A stretch of 64,000 nucleotides of DNA, from NCBI RefSeq assembly GCF_023078275.1, contig NC_062975.1, positions 24,369,085 through 24,433,084 of the forward strand. Reading direction: 5' to 3'. Positions 21,438 to 32,039 of the stretch are shown one piece after another. Position numbers and translations under genes: made by a program. The first letter of the stretch is position 1; each line of letters starts with the position of its first letter. Below the pieces are notes generated by a model that searched no databases, was not told the DNA's origin, and worked only from the letters and a program-made list of their open reading frames with translations. This stretch comes from Leguminivora glycinivorella. Taxonomy: Eukaryota; Arthropoda; Insecta; Lepidoptera; Tortricidae.

Positions 21438-21890
21438 TAGTGTTGTGTTCCTGCCGGTGAGTAAGGCTGCCAGAGCTCAACGAGGGTGCGGTGTGCTGAT
21501 GACAGGAGGACTTACGGAACGAACTTGTTCCGTCTATTGTCCTTTGAGTCGTCGGCAACCCGAACCCTCCTTAGTGTGTACTTAACACACAGCAAAAGGG
21601 AATGTACAAGTTTCTAATGGGGTGGCAACGCGCATGTGACACTGTTTGAGTTGCGGGCGTCCAAAAAATGAACTACTTCTCGCGCTAGTGTGTTAAAAGC
21701 GCCACCTGTACAGAAAATACCGTTTCAGTATCTTTGGTGTTTTTTCCGCACTAGTTCGCAAAGTAGTACCTACATTTGTTGCCAGGTTGAAACTTCAAAG
21801 GGCCATACGTGCTGTAAACCGTCGTACGATACACGTGCGAAGAAACGTTCTTCCTCTTTTCCGCATTTGTATCGTAATAAACTATTTTGA
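21438..21890 (+). repeat. Two adjoining dispersed repeats
   Basis: 21438-21665 (TGTTGTGTTCCTGCCGGTGA, then GGCAACGCGCATGTGACAC) is a repeat type I recall from lepidopteran DNA; no second copy is in this window. 21683-21890 belongs to repeat C, sharing CGTCGTACGATACACGTGC and the following TTTTCCGCATTTGTATCG-like end with 31312 and 46155. The open frame at 21690-21890 is a by-product. Confidence 0.6.
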
Positions 21891-22007
21891 CACTGAATTA
21901 TCCGCTTCATTTCGTTTCTAGTGCTATGTTTGACGACTGACTGTCCTTAGGGTCACAAAAAACTGAAGAGCATGAAATATCAATTCTATGTATGTAATTG
22001 CTTTAAG

Positions 22008-22219
22008 GTACAGCGGGACAAATTTCGACTGGGGGGCAATTTTAACTAATAAATTTTTTCCATCATTACACTATGATGTTGAGTTCTACGTGTATCCAAT
22101 GAACACGCCTGCCTATAACCGGTAGACATTCTATTTAATAATGCAAACATTGTAAAACATGGAAAAAATGGACCAGTTACATTTGCCTCCCAGTCGAGAT
22201 TCAACCCGCTGTACCTTAC
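22008..22219. mobile_element. Inverted-end MITE (AAGGTACAGCGGGAC), copy 1
   Basis: The left end AAGGTACAGCGGGACAAAT with CGACTGGGGGGCAATTTTAA pairs imperfectly with the right end CATTTGCCTCCCAGTCGAG and CCCGCTGTACCTTA. About 212 bp. Copies at 30863-31240 (enlarged) and 47145-47215 (decayed). Confidence 0.8.
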
Positions 22220-22455
22220 ATTTAATGAACTTTTGACCTTTCAAAAGACTATCAAATAATATGTTCAATTTGGACAAATTGGACAATTGCGTCATTAATT
22301 TTGAACACACCTGAACAGTTTATTAATTATGAACAATTATTTTTGTTTACCTACGAACGACGATATATTTGCACAATCAGCCAGGTGCTTTATTCGACGT
22401 GCAGAGCCCTCAAACAGTTTATTTCATGAAAAAATGTTAACTTAATGTGTGTTAA

Positions 22456-22599
22456 AATTGTGTCGCTTAACTTCAAAACTGGGTAAATCCATTCTGCTAT
22501 AAGGTTGATTATCTTTCAGATCATATTACATTTTTTATATACCTATTCAACCTTAAAGCAGAATGGATTTACCCATGTTTGAAGTTAAGCGACACAATT
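22456..22599. mobile_element. Hairpin MITE, 53-bp arms
   Basis: Arms 22456-22508 and 22547-22599 (AATTGTGTCGCTTAACTTC onward) are almost perfect reverse complements around a 38-bp AT-rich loop. High arm identity suggests a young insertion. No unambiguous target duplication. Confidence 0.9.
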
Positions 22600-22694
22600 G
22601 TTACATATTAATATTAGCGTCATCTAGTTGAGAATCAACCCAAGGCGTATCGCCATCAAGGTGATGTTATTCTTGATGGTTTCTACGTACGTTG

Positions 22695-22925
22695 TTTTTA
22701 ACCCCCGACGCAAAAACGACGGGGTGTTATAAGTTTGACGTGTCTGTCTGTCTGTCTGTTTGTCTGTATGTGTGTGTGTCTGTCTGTGGCATCGTAGCTC
22801 CCGAACGGATGAACCGATTTAGGTTTAGTTTTTTTGTCTGAAAGCTGTTGTTTGATGTTTGATGTTTCATGAAAATCGGTCTACTATGTCGCAGTCGGGG
22901 GTTTTTTCAAAATTTTAATTTTGAC
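22695..22925 (+). repeat. (CTGT)n-carrying dispersed repeat, copy 2
   Basis: AACCCCCGACGCAAAAACGA followed by a CTGT run and GGCATCGTAGCTCCCGAACG, ending near ATGTCGCAGTCGGGGG. Same family as 14193. Confidence 0.85.
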
Positions 22926-23469
22926 GTTAGTGTTTTTAGTTTACATTTGAGGTGATAGACGATATACTTTCTCTCACTTTCATTATTACACTTCAGTGTG
23001 GTTCGTTGCATGTTAGTCCAGGTAACGAATAATGCTGATATCAAATTAATTTGTATAAACTTGTAATTAATCTGCACCTAGGTATTATGTCATAATTATG
23101 ACGTGTGTCGTGTAAAAAAAAAGAAAATGATATAATCAATGGAAGATCACCGTTTCCTCATGTCGAATAAGGGCCCAGTTTATGTTGAAGCTTTCATTTC
23201 CATTGTAACGTGTGTGTAATGGTGCAATTAATTTTTATTTACTCTCGAATCACGAGTACGATATTAACGTCGGGAAGCATGTTGGAATTTATAAATGTCA
23301 TGTATCAACCATGTTGCTGGGGCCAATTTGTACACTTTATATTGAAATTATGTCATTTAATTATCATTCGCTAATGAATTACAGCCATCTTTTCATCAAG
23401 TTGTCTGCATGTATAGTCATCTTAATTTATATCTGAGAAAATGTCTGATGGCGACTGTCCACAATAGAG
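22926..23469. other. No recognised gene
   Basis: The frame at 23212-23436 has no domain and there is no repeat partner. Confidence 0.4.
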
Positions 23470-23940
23470 AACTTGCCTGTAGGCTTGTGTCGTTCACGAA
23501 CTATGAACTGTTAGGAATAAAATCCCATCAATCACCGAAATGAACTGAATCTTTCCGTGCTCTGAGAATCGGTCTTTGCTCATTTAGTTCAGTATAGGAT
23601 CGGCGAACGTGAGCGGTTTGGATCAAGAACGAGTGTGTGACTGCGCCGATGGAGAGCTACTTAGCAGAGCAACAAAAAAAAAGAAGTTTTCATATTAAAC
23701 TTCGGTTACTTACAACCTTTCGGCCCGGAATGTTACTATCTGTTGACTATTCATATCACTTTGACACTATTTGGTCCCATTCGTTCTGATCTTTCCGACC
23801 GCAGTGGTCACTGGTCTGTCTGAACTAAATGAGCAAAAGACCTAAAAGAGCGAACTAGTTCGTGGGAGCGACTGAACGAGATCGGAGCGCTCCGATCAAC
23901 GAACGAAACGGCACAAACCTACTTGCCTGTACTTACAATA
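23470..23940. mobile_element. Probable MITE with paired internal blocks
   Basis: Near the ends, ACTTGCCTGTAGGCTTGTG with CGTTCACGAAC faces ACGAAACGGCACAAACCTAC. Inside, GGTCTTTGCTCATTTAGTTC (23571) faces TGAACTAAATGAGCAAAAGA (23820). The arms are imperfect and the total is about 470 bp. Confidence 0.6.
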
Positions 23941-24034
23941 AATAAAATAATAACAATGAACAGATCAAACAAAACTGTTTATTAAATAAAGTTCAAATTT
24001 ATTAAACAGTTTGCAGTATGCAGGTAACTTTTTT

Positions 24035-24215
24035 TGAAGATGACAAAACGTGTTATCTCCGAAAGGGCTTATTATGGATTTGAACCTTATTACTATCATG
24101 ATAGTTGCTTTCTAACTACACTGAGACTATAGCACGTGCCGTTTAAACGGGAGCTAGCCGCCGTCAACAATAGACACAAAGGCCTTTGTTTAACAGATTA
24201 CGGCTAAAGCGAAAA
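24035..24215 (+). mobile_element. Repeat D, copy 1 (inverted copy at 49703)
   Basis: Contains AAAACGTGTTATCTCCGAAA, TTACTATCATGATAGTTGC, AACTACACTGAGAC, GCACGTGCCGTTTAAACGG and TTAACAGATTACGGCTAAAG, all present in reverse at 49703-49905. The palindrome ACTATCATGATAGT is at its centre. Non-coding. Confidence 0.75.
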
Positions 24216-24612
24216 GTTCATCTCAGAAAATTCATACTAAACGTTTCCGTAAAAATGTGAAAGAAATGTGTTTTTGTAACAACATTTTTTTTCCAACGTG
24301 ACGATTCTAAAAATGAAGATATTTATATTCTAATCTTCCTTATTCAGGTTAAATTAAACTTACATTCATAGTCTCATTTAAATGCAATTCACGTGCATTA
24401 TCCTTTGTTCTTTCAGAAAATAAAGGATAACTCGGTTGCAGTAAAACTTGAAAAGTCGTGACAGCCTCATAACGGTTTAAGCTGGCGTGCGAGGGGATCC
24501 GGCGTTGCCGTTTCAAAATAGCTATACGATAAGCTTCACATACATATGCATGAAACTTTGATTTATTAAATGAATTATAAATTTTAATAGATATCATACA
24601 CGAAAGAAAAAA
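24216..24612. other. No recognised gene
   Basis: An 82-codon minus-strand frame at 24349-24597 shows no domain and runs up to a SINE boundary. Confidence 0.4.
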
Positions 24613-24716
24613 CGACAGGGCCCACTGGTGGCCGAGCCGGGAATCGAACCCGGGTCTTCAGCTTACGCGGCTAACGTCCTCACCACTAGACCACCCGCCC
24701 GCCGTGCTACCCGACG
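24613..24716 (-). mobile_element. tRNA-derived SINE head, minus strand
   Basis: On the minus strand: GGGTGGTCTAGTGGTGAGGA (A-box-like), then GACCCGGGTTCGATTCCCGG (B-box/T-arm), then CTCGGCCACCAGTGGGCCC and TCGTTTTTTCTTTCGTG. The D and T arms are recognisable, but the downstream SINE body shows it is not a free tRNA gene. Confidence 0.75.
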
Positions 24717-26136
24717 AAATTTCTCTAGTGTATGTTATCTTTGATAAGGCTAGGCGCCTTTGACCAACTCTAAGGGCGAGCAATTAGTGCTTGCACCTCC
24801 TTATACGAAATAAAATTAATAATGAAATTAAAAAAGTTTAATTTCAAGCCCTTATTGGCTGAAAGATAAGTAACTAGTGGATAGTGTAGTAGTTTGACTG
24901 TTTCTTTTCGGTGACTGCCATTTTTCAACCCATCAACAAAGTGCCAGCTGACAGCTGTTTCTGCTCGATATTCATAGACGTTAACCACTGTAACCACTAA
25001 AATTAATATTATATACCTTTAACACTATCGGCGATTTTGTCATGGAAACTAATCAGAGGCGCGGGATTATACACAATAATAATACTATATTATTTTCTTT
25101 AAATATCTTAAAAAGTAGCAATCAAATTTGTTCTCGGTTCTAGTAAAACATTGTTGTCAAATACGAGTAAACCATTTGGGACAGATCGACTTATCCTTTA
25201 CAAAGCGAAAGGGATTCGGACAGTCCTTCGACTAAATTCATTCGCCGATATAAGAAGTTGATGGGTTTCGTAAAATATTATATGTATCTATTATATTTCA
25301 CTATAAGTATTATGCTATAGTATAAGTAAGAGTAAACACAATACAATAGGTTAACCGTCTTATAAAAGGGGGGGGATGTGAGTTGCGATTCTTTCTTACA
25401 TTTATGTTATACGGTGTAACATGATGGTACCTTACTTCGATGATCGATCGTAGGTATATATATTATGATATATCTACACTATTTATTCCGCGTAAATAAA
25501 CCACAAATGTGAGGAGTTTTTGGAGTGGTTTGAAAATATTTCATAAGCATCTTCTAAGCTAACGGGGATTCCAAGCGCATCAGCGTTAATGCATATTATA
25601 GAACTGTTTATTGGGTTTCGTGCCCTGAAAGGCAATTTTTTTTCGTTATCTGTATGTAGACCCTGTACTTGCAATGTTGGACCTATAATTATAAAAGTTA
25701 AAAATACAAACCTTTCTTCAGAAAGTAGGCCACAAGAGTTTTACTCGTCAATGAGCACAATAAATGAAATATACATTCGTTTACCTTAAGTACATTCAGA
25801 TATAAAATTAAATACAACAGCACATAATTTTGGGTCTTTACACTTAAAATAATTTTCAAAATATACATGTCATCACTAACATTTTTTTTTTAAAAAGGTA
25901 CTTAAGTTTCGCACGGAATCCTCATAAAATGACTCAACACTTTTTCAAGTATATTATAATTTAAAAAAAAATCTGTTGGATACCGAAACTTATTTATAAA
26001 CGATTTGGATGGCGTAACCTTGATAAGTTTTAAATTACCGAGCGATATGACACAGATGAATAAACAATGAAATGATTTCGATTTTAACTCATCGATCATT
26101 TCATTTAAAGGCACGTACATTACATACTTACTTACA
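24717..26136. other. No recognised gene; AT-rich
   Basis: About 1.4 kb with several short open frames on both strands (24770-24997, 25483-25789), none with a domain. No repeat partner seen. Confidence 0.4.
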
Positions 26137-26428
26137 TAGAGTCTGGCTAATGAAAGTTGAACCCAGTATTTTTTTAAAACAGCAACTCTGGATGTCATAT
26201 CATCGATTGTCATCTGTCAGTGTGACTGTCACTTTAACGAATTTCGGTAAAAGTTAACAGCGAAATCTATAAATAATAATGAATAACACCATAAAAATTA
26301 GTAAAGTACTTAAGTGCTGTAAATAAATTAGAAATAATAAAAAAGAAACCATGTTATCAATGTGTTGCCAGCTCCAATTTTTTTGAAATTGCCACGTTTT
26401 TTCGGGATCAACATTCATTAGCCAGACT
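26137..26428. mobile_element. Inverted-end element, about 290 bp
   Basis: Left end AGAGTCTGGCTAATGAAAGT with TGAACCC faces right end GGGATCAACATTCATTAGCC with AGACTCT. The opposing frames 25902-26213 and 26254-26481 cross these ends and are not credible as genes. Confidence 0.7.
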
Positions 26429-26545
26429 CTACCCATGACAACAAGGGGCCCATTTCTACTAATATTAATATTGTGTGGCATTTCTTCGTGTGGGTTAGAA
26501 TGGCAACATCATCATTGGCCTTTGACATCAATTATATGAAGTGCA
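26429..26545 (+). repeat. Dispersed repeat E, copy 1 (second at 27693)
   Basis: CCCATGACAACAAGGGGCCC, then AATGGCAACATCATCATTGG and CCTTTGACATCAATTATATG, match 27693-27808. The first copy follows directly after the element at 26137. The second is followed by a SINE-like repeat. Confidence 0.75.
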
Positions 26546-26635
26546 CTTACGCAAATGACTGCACACACAAACGCAAATAGCTGCAATGGCAACACACTAA
26601 TAATGATATTAGACTAATAATACTGTTCGAGAAAT

Positions 26636-26690
26636 GCGCTGGTGGCCTCGTGGTAAGAGCGTGCGACTTTCAATCGAACATAATGAAAGT
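26636..26690 (+). repeat. tRNA-like SINE head, truncated
   Basis: GCTGGTGGCCTCGTGGTAAG, then AGCGTGCGACTTTCAATCG, is a D-arm/anticodon-arm-like 5' half of a SINE. The expected B-box half is missing. Confidence 0.55.
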
Positions 26691-26799
26691 TAACCATGGA
26701 TTTTATAACTAAAATTCTGCAATGCATATTCCAAAGAAAAGAACGTAAGTTCAATAATGATTGATTCGTTTCTAAAATACAATTTTATTCTTATAGTCC

Positions 26800-26975
26800 A
26801 AGTAGCACTCAATCTACCAGAGACGCCAAGAGGTAGTGGCCGCCCCCCAGATACCTGGTGGAAAAGCATAGAAAGAGAACTCAAGAAAGCCCAGGTGCCC
26901 CAACAGACGACCCAAGATCGTAGAACTTAGCGCAGGACTGTGAGGAGACCCGACATCAAATAATGGGATCAGGAG
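26800..26975 (+). pseudogene. Non-LTR (RTE-like) C-terminal fragment
   Basis: The frame reads LPETPRGSGRPPDTWWKSIE, then RELKKAQVPQQTTQDR. This fits the 'RGRPxxTWxRxxExExxxxG' C-terminal segment of retrotransposon polyproteins. It has stops after about 50 codons and no RT core, so it is a dead 3' remnant. The next feature has the same type of fold but another family, so two insertions adjoin. Confidence 0.6.
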
Positions 26976-26996
26976 AGGATAAAGAAGAAAAAGATT

Positions 26997-27243
26997 CTTG
27001 TTCATTTTATACGCCCACATTCGCTGGTTTGGTCACATAGAATGGGAAACGATCGGGCCGTCAAGAGAGCGTTTTTGGTCGACCGGCTGGTGACCGTCGG
27101 CGGCTCGACCCAGGTATCGCTGGGAGGACAAGTGTGGCGGCGGATCTGCATCAGCTTCAAGTCAGTGACTGACTGCCTGCACACGATCAGGACAGGAGGC
27201 GATTTCTCATTTCGGAGGCCAAGATTGACTTTGGATCACTGAG
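26997..27243 (+). pseudogene. RTE-like C-terminal fragment, second family
   Basis: Reading through frameshifts: AHIRWFGHIE, then NDRAVKRAF, RPRYRWEDK, and finally an end like SGQEAISHFGGQD. Compare the better-kept RWLGHLIRMGEDRAVKRAYL at 54661. This is the 'RWLGHxxRM...GRPxxRWxDxV' C-terminus of RTE/BovB-type retrotransposons. At least two frame changes are needed. Confidence 0.7.
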
Positions 27244-27422
27244 CCTAAACAGTTAGTTATTTTATACTTCCACTACAATTTTTTCAACAAAAAAACAACT
27301 TTACCTACCTTCTAAAATACCTTTCAACGGGTCTGTCCTTCCAATCCTTAAAAATACCCATTTTCGTATTATCGATAATAGGAAATACATAAGCTACTTA
27401 AATGGTTTGGGGAGGCTGTGCC

Positions 27423-27523
27423 AGAGAATCAACCGGAAGTCGACCGGGCTCCGCGGCGTGAATTACGACCCACTTCCGGCGGCCATATTTGCTTTACTTA
27501 CACGCAACTTCCGGTTGGTTGAT
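27423..27523. mobile_element. Short inverted-end element
   Basis: ATCAACCGGAAGTCGACC and AACTTCCGGTTGGTTGAT face each other across about 70 bp, with a further GGAAGT/ACTTCC pair inside. MITE-like, but the target duplication is unclear. Confidence 0.55.
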
Positions 27524-27692
27524 AAATATTGCAGAGACGGATACGCGAACATGTTACGATTAATATGAGCTGAATGTTATTTTGTTGATCTTTTTAATTT
27601 ATTGGCTATCTTGTCGTTTGAAATGTGAAATATATTTGCTTTTTTGTGCTCACTGTTTAGTTTATTGATACCAAAGAGGATATACTTACATA

Positions 27693-27814
27693 CATACCCA
27701 TGACAACAAAAAGCCCATTTCTACTAAATAATATCAATAGTGAGTGGCATGTCTTCGTATGGGTTACAATGGCAACATCATCATTGGCCTTTGACATCAA
27801 TTATATGATGTACT
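27693..27814 (+). repeat. Dispersed repeat E, copy 2
   Basis: Matches 26429-26545 in order and orientation, with about ten differences by eye. Confidence 0.75.
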
Positions 27815-27990
27815 AGCCTTTACCCGCGGCGTCGCTCGCATTAGAAAGAGACAAAAAGTAGCCTATGTCACTCTCCATCCCTTCAACTATCTCCACAAAA
27901 AATCACGTCAATTCGTCGCTCCGTTTTGCCGTGAAAGACGGACAAACAAACCGACACACGCATTCCCATTTATAATATTAGTATTAGATA
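27815..27990 (-). repeat. SINE-like 170-bp repeat, minus strand
   Basis: CTTTACCCGCGGCGTCGCTC at one end and CACGCATTCCCATTTATAAT at the other, with TATGTCACTCTCCATCCC between. It is the reverse of the copy at 58926. Uninterrupted. Confidence 0.85.
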
Positions 27991-28340
27991 AGCCGCTTAT
28001 ACGGGCAAATCCAGGACGAAACTCGAGTAAAAAATACACCCCCTAACTGTCAGTATTCAGTAACACACTAACACACCATTAGTACCAACCAACGCTATCA
28101 AACTCTTTGAAACGTTCAAATGTCCGCCAGTGTCCACTGTACATGCGAACTGTAATGACGATCGTCCCCCGCGTACACTTGCTGGCAAACTTTAATGCAG
28201 CCACATTTCCTATTTCAATAATATTGCACGCCAGTGCCAGGGCCCGCCATTGAACTATAGGTACACTGGAAGCGTCATTTCAGACCAGTACCCAAAAACT
28301 TTGTACATAGCCACGTCAGCAATTTTTAATTGATCCTATT
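27991..28340. other. No gene; one short shared repeat
   Basis: 28296-28345 matches 3429-3485 in reverse. The rest is unassigned. Confidence 0.4.
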
Positions 28341-28422
28341 TTGTTAACCCCCGACGCAAAAACGACGGGGTGTTATAAGTTTGACGTGTCTGTCTGTCTG
28401 TCTGTCCGTCTGTCTGTCTGTG

Positions 28423-28469
<47 letters not shown>

Positions 28470-28545
28470 GTGTGTGTGTCTGTCTGTGGCATCGTAGCTC
28501 CCGAACGGATGAACCGATTTCGATTTAGTTTTTTTTTATTTGAAA
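28341..28545 (+). repeat. (CTGT)n-carrying dispersed repeat, copy 3
   Basis: Starts AACCCCCGACGCAAAAACGA, with an unusually long CTGT/GTGT run at about 28387-28490, then GGCATCGTAGCTCCCGAACG. The long run gives an open frame rich in Ser, Val and Cys that is not a gene. Confidence 0.85.
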
Positions 28546-28559
28546 GCTGTGTTATTCGG

Positions 28560-29205
28560 AAGTGTTCTTATTACCAACATCAATATATGTATATAAAACT
28601 CTTCCGTTACTGAGTGACTGACTGACTGACAGACAACGCACAGCCTAAACCACTGGACCTAGAGATTTCAAATTTGGCACATGGGTTCCTTATATAGTCC
28701 TAAGGGGGTGAAAAGGGGGTTCAAAGTTTGTATGGAGAAACAAGATTAGTTTGACTATTTTATTCGAAACTTCACAGGAGGATTCCTAAAGACATATTAC
28801 TATATACGTGTTTCAGGTTTTTTGAAAATCTAACCCCTAAAAAGGTGAAAAGGGGGTGATAAAGTCATAAAACCAATATGGGTATCGTTTTTTGGTTTAT
28901 CGGGTCGCTGATCACGATAAATACAACGCTTTTAAAATCTAACGAGGCGGAAGTGAAATACCTTCTAACCTGTTGTAGTGCAACAGGGTTAAAATATCAA
29001 AAATATACATAAAAAAACTGACTGACTGAGATATCAACGCACAGCCGAACCATCTGGTCCTAGAGATTTCAAATTTGGCTCGTGGATTCCTTATAATATA
29101 GTGTAGAGGAGCACTAAGAAAGGATTTTTCAAAATTCACCTCCTAAGGGGGTGAAATGGGGGTTCAAAGATTGTATGGAGAAACAAGATAAGTTTGATCG
29201 AGATT
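28560..29205 (+). repeat. Tandem-unit repeat F, about 1.5 units
   Basis: A unit of about 430 bp begins GACTGACTGACTGACAGAC, then CGCACAGCCTAAACCACTGG, AGAGATTTCAAATTTGGC and TTTGTATGGAGAAACAAGAT, and closes with AACGAGGCGGAAGTGAAATA and GTTGTAGTGCAACAGGG. It restarts near 29012. The inverted family member is at 47965-48925. Confidence 0.8.
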
Positions 29206-29230
29206 AGCTCGGTCGCCCAGATATTGAGCT

Positions 29231-29380
29231 GTAGGGCCCATTTAGACGGTACGAGAACTCGCATACGAGTTTTATTACATTGCGGTATTTGATGGCTGTG
29301 CAAAATTGTATGTAACCTCAACAGCGCGCAATGTAACTAAAATCGCGCGCGAGTTCGCACGCCGTCTAAATCAGGCCTTA
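29231..29380. mobile_element. MITE, uninterrupted copy of the 15580 family
   Basis: GGGCCCATTTAGACGGTACG at the left faces ACGCCGTCTAAATCAGGCCT at the right. Sub-terminal GAGAACTCGCATACGAG and GCGCGCGAGTTCGCACG also pair. About 150 bp. A fragment (CCTGATTTAGAACGGCGTGC) is at 59884-59925. Confidence 0.8.
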
Positions 29381-29607
29381 ATGTGACACAGTAGCGAAGT
29401 GAGGTGCCTGTTCAATAGAAATAGTAACTCAGTGGCATCGCCATAATTTAGGTACCCATGAGAATCGGTACGTGGTTGCATCGTATCGTGATCGTATTTT
29501 GTTTATAGTTGAAGTTTGAATTTAATGTGTTCTAGAACGTTTATGGGTTTGTTTATAGTAATGGGTCTGATTTTATGGTTGAATTGGTCTGAGTGTTTAT
29601 TGCAATA
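29381..29607. other. No recognised feature
   Basis: Unassigned spacer. Confidence 0.35.
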
Positions 29608-29742
29608 GTATTTTATACAATCGTGATATAATACAAAGCTTTTCAGTCGAGTACCATGTTTAGGCCACGAAGCTTTGCTGAGTGGCCTAATAGTACGGTA
29701 CGAGAGTGAAAAGCTTAATTATATCACTATTGTATACAATAC
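29608..29742. mobile_element. Hairpin MITE, about 135 bp
   Basis: Left arm GTATTTTATACAATCGTGAT then AAAGCTTTTCAGTCGAGTAC; right arm GGTACGAGAGTGAAAAGCTT then ATCACTATTGTATACAATAC. The loop contains TTAGGCCACGAAGC and GAGTGGCCTAA, itself paired. Confidence 0.85.
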
Positions 29743-30244
29743 TTTTTCTACGAGTCATCATCTTCATCATCAATGGACGGAAATATCATCATTCATGCAA
29801 GTTAAAATTAATGTTAATAGCGTCGTTCACCGTTGTATCAACATCGAATTACCTAGCAACCAATTGTTTGTAATAACCGTCTCTGATTGGCCGATAACGC
29901 GACAGATAAAAAAAAATGTGTTTCAGATGCCGACAAATTTGCCAGGTATCGCAAATTAGTATAGAAATTGTATGAAGTTCTATTTTTGAAATTATTACAG
30001 TTAACTAAAGTCAACTATAATGAGATTATTATAGTTGAGTCGCAACTGCCATAGAGTATCCAACACTGAAAAGTTAGCACTTATAGTTTAGTCTGTGGTG
30101 TCCTAATTGACAGATTACAGTCGACGAGTAGAAAAATAGTATTTATTGAGCAGTTTAAATTATAAAGCGGGCAAATAAAAATGGCGCTGTATGATTGGAA
30201 TTTATTCACACTTGTAGAGTATTGTATAAATTTAAGCCTTAACA
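29743..30244. other. No supported gene
   Basis: The open frame at 29675-29959 begins inside the MITE and shows no domain. TTATTATAGTTGAGTCG near 30020 partly mirrors CAACTATAATGAG, a short inverted phrase. Confidence 0.4.
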
Positions 30245-30475
30245 GTATAATAAGGAGTAATATCGTACAGCATGGTCACTCCCGCTCCCCACTAAAAGTG
30301 CCGCCCACCCCCTCTCGGTTACCGCCAGAGTTACCGCCTGTCAAAAAAGCGAACAGTCGACCTGTCATATTTCACTCATACAAGCATGGCACGCGTTCAC
30401 CTACACGAGCTTAGACTGTGTGCTATGAACGCGCCTCTTTCATATAATTATTTGATCGCCAGTGTCCGAGGTGTG
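30245..30475 (+). repeat. Dispersed repeat G, copy 1 (inverted copy at 56588)
   Basis: Contains GTACAGCATGGTCACTCCCG, AAAGTGCCGCCCACCCCCTC, GTCGACCTGTCATATTTCAC, TCACCTACACGAGCTTAGAC and ATGAACGCGCCTCTTTCATA. All recur in reverse at 56588-56830. A short piece is also near 60130-60160. The 77-codon frame across it is not supported. Confidence 0.8.
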
Positions 30476-30862
30476 CTTAAGTAAGTATTAAGGTGTACCA
30501 TACCAATATGTACCTACTCGTACATTTAAAAAGGAAATTATTAAACACATAGAAAACCAAATTGGCAGCTATTTTGACAGGCTCGACGTTGCAAGATATG
30601 TTTTTTGTCTATTTTTTAAAAACTTTCAGAAAATTATTTTAAGATTAAAAAATACTGCCAAAAACAAAACCAAAAATGTTATTAAACCGTCAAAAAATCA
30701 TGTTTAGCAGAATTTTACAATTTAAAGGAGAAATCTTAGAAAATAATGCAACGTGAAGCTAGTCTTGAGCAACTTCTGTAATTAGCTGTAGTCTGAAGTT
30801 AAAATTTACATAACCTAATAACGTTGCCAGTTTGAGGGTTAAGAGTTGCGAAAATTTTATAG
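30476..30862. other. No recognised feature
   Basis: AT-rich, no partner, no coding signal. Confidence 0.35.
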
Positions 30863-31240
30863 TAAGGTACAGCGGGACAAATCTCGACTGGGGGGCAATT
30901 GTAACTGATCCATTTTTGTCCATTATTACACTATGAGTTCTACATGATTGTGTCCACTGAACACGCCTACCATGTATAACCGGTGGACACCCTATTCAAT
31001 AATGTAAACATTGTAAAACATGGAAAAAATGGTCTAGTTGCATTTACCCCCATTTCAGATTTGCCAAAGCAATGTAGCGCAAAAGTGAATAATCTGCGGG
31101 TTTCCATACATGATTGTGTCCACTGAACACGCCTACCATGTATAACCGGTGGACACCCTATTCAATAATGTAAACATTGTCAAACATGGAAAAAATAGTC
31201 TAGTTGCATTTACCCCCATTTCAGATTTGCCTCGCTGTAC
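30863..31240. mobile_element. AAGGTACAGCGGGAC MITE, copy 2, internally duplicated
   Basis: The ends match the copy at 22008 (AAGGTACAGCGGGACAAAT and CCTCGCTGTACCTTA). The 3' half of about 125 bp (CATGATTGTGTCCACTGAAC through CCCCCATTTCAGATTTGCC) is present twice, at about 30941-31066 and 31109-31234, nearly identical. A 42-bp unrelated spacer separates them. Confidence 0.8.
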
Positions 31241-31311
31241 CTTAGTCTAACTTTGCCAGGTTAAGAGTTGCGAAAATTCTATAGTACCTGTTTTTCAGTA
31301 CAGATGGAGTT

Positions 31312-31520
31312 TTTTTTTCCCACTAGTGCGAGAAGTTGTTCATTTCTTGTCAAGTCGAAACTTCGGAGGGCATACTACTGAAAAACGTCGTACGATACAC
31401 GTGCAAAATAGGAAATTCGTAACTCTTGTCGATTTAAAACACTCCCTTCGGTCGTGTTTTAATTTATCGGCACTCGTTTCGAACTTCCTTTTTTACGCAG
31501 TTGTGGAATGTACTATTTTA
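31312..31520 (+). repeat. Dispersed repeat C, long copy
   Basis: CCCACTAGTGCGAGAAGTTG, AACGTCGTACGATACACGTG, CTCTTGTCGATTTAAAACAC and TCGTTTCGAACTTCC in order, as at 46155-46345. The 72-codon frame here is a by-product. Confidence 0.75.
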
Positions 31521-31848
31521 TTAAAAATTTATATTCTTACGTAAAATAATGAAAATCGCAAATTGCTAAATTTATTTAACTTACTACGTGCCCTAAAACC
31601 TCACAACGCCCAATTTCCACATAAACAACCACTCTTTACGCTCGCAGTTTAATATTGGAATATTTCGCTTGCTCTGGTATTTATATTCATATTCATATTC
31701 ATTTATTCATAAAATTAACAATTTTACATGTCAAAGTTAAAGTTAAATTATCATAATTAGGGTACAATACAATATTACATTTAAAAAAAAAAATTTGAAA
31801 ATCGGTCCATGATTCTCGGAGATATCGAATTACATAAATATATATTCG
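31521..31848. other. No gene; low-complexity and repeat-like tail
   Basis: A TATTCA run at about 31680-31705 and a phrase AAAATCGGTCCATGATTCTC just before the SINE. No coding evidence. Confidence 0.4.
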
Positions 31849-32039
31849 ACCGGTCTGGCTTAGCGGGAAACCCTGCCTGCTAAGCCGCGGTCCCGGGTTC
31901 GAATCCTGGTAAGGGCATTTATTTGTGTGATAAGCACAGATATTTGTTCCTGAGTCATGTTTTCAATGTGTTATATTTGTATGTTATAGATATCGTTGTC
32001 TGAGTACCCACAATACAAGCCTTCTTGAGCTTATCGTGA
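31849..32039 (+). mobile_element. tRNA-derived SINE, 5' part of a copy split by a retrotransposon
   Basis: Head CCGGTCTGGCTTAGCGGG (A-box-like) and GGTCCCGGGTTCGAATCC (B-box/T-arm), then GGGCATTTATTTGTGTGATA, GATATTTGTTCCTGAGTCAT and CTGAGTACCCACAATACAAG. It stops at GCTTATCGTG. The missing tail, GTGGGGCTCAGTCAATCTG onward, resumes at 35815, so the DNA between is a later insertion. A short GTG appears at both borders. Confidence 0.85.

Noticed and set aside
28341..28613. Ser/Val/Cys-rich 90-codon frame
   Set aside because: It is the translation of a (CTGT)n run within a dispersed repeat.
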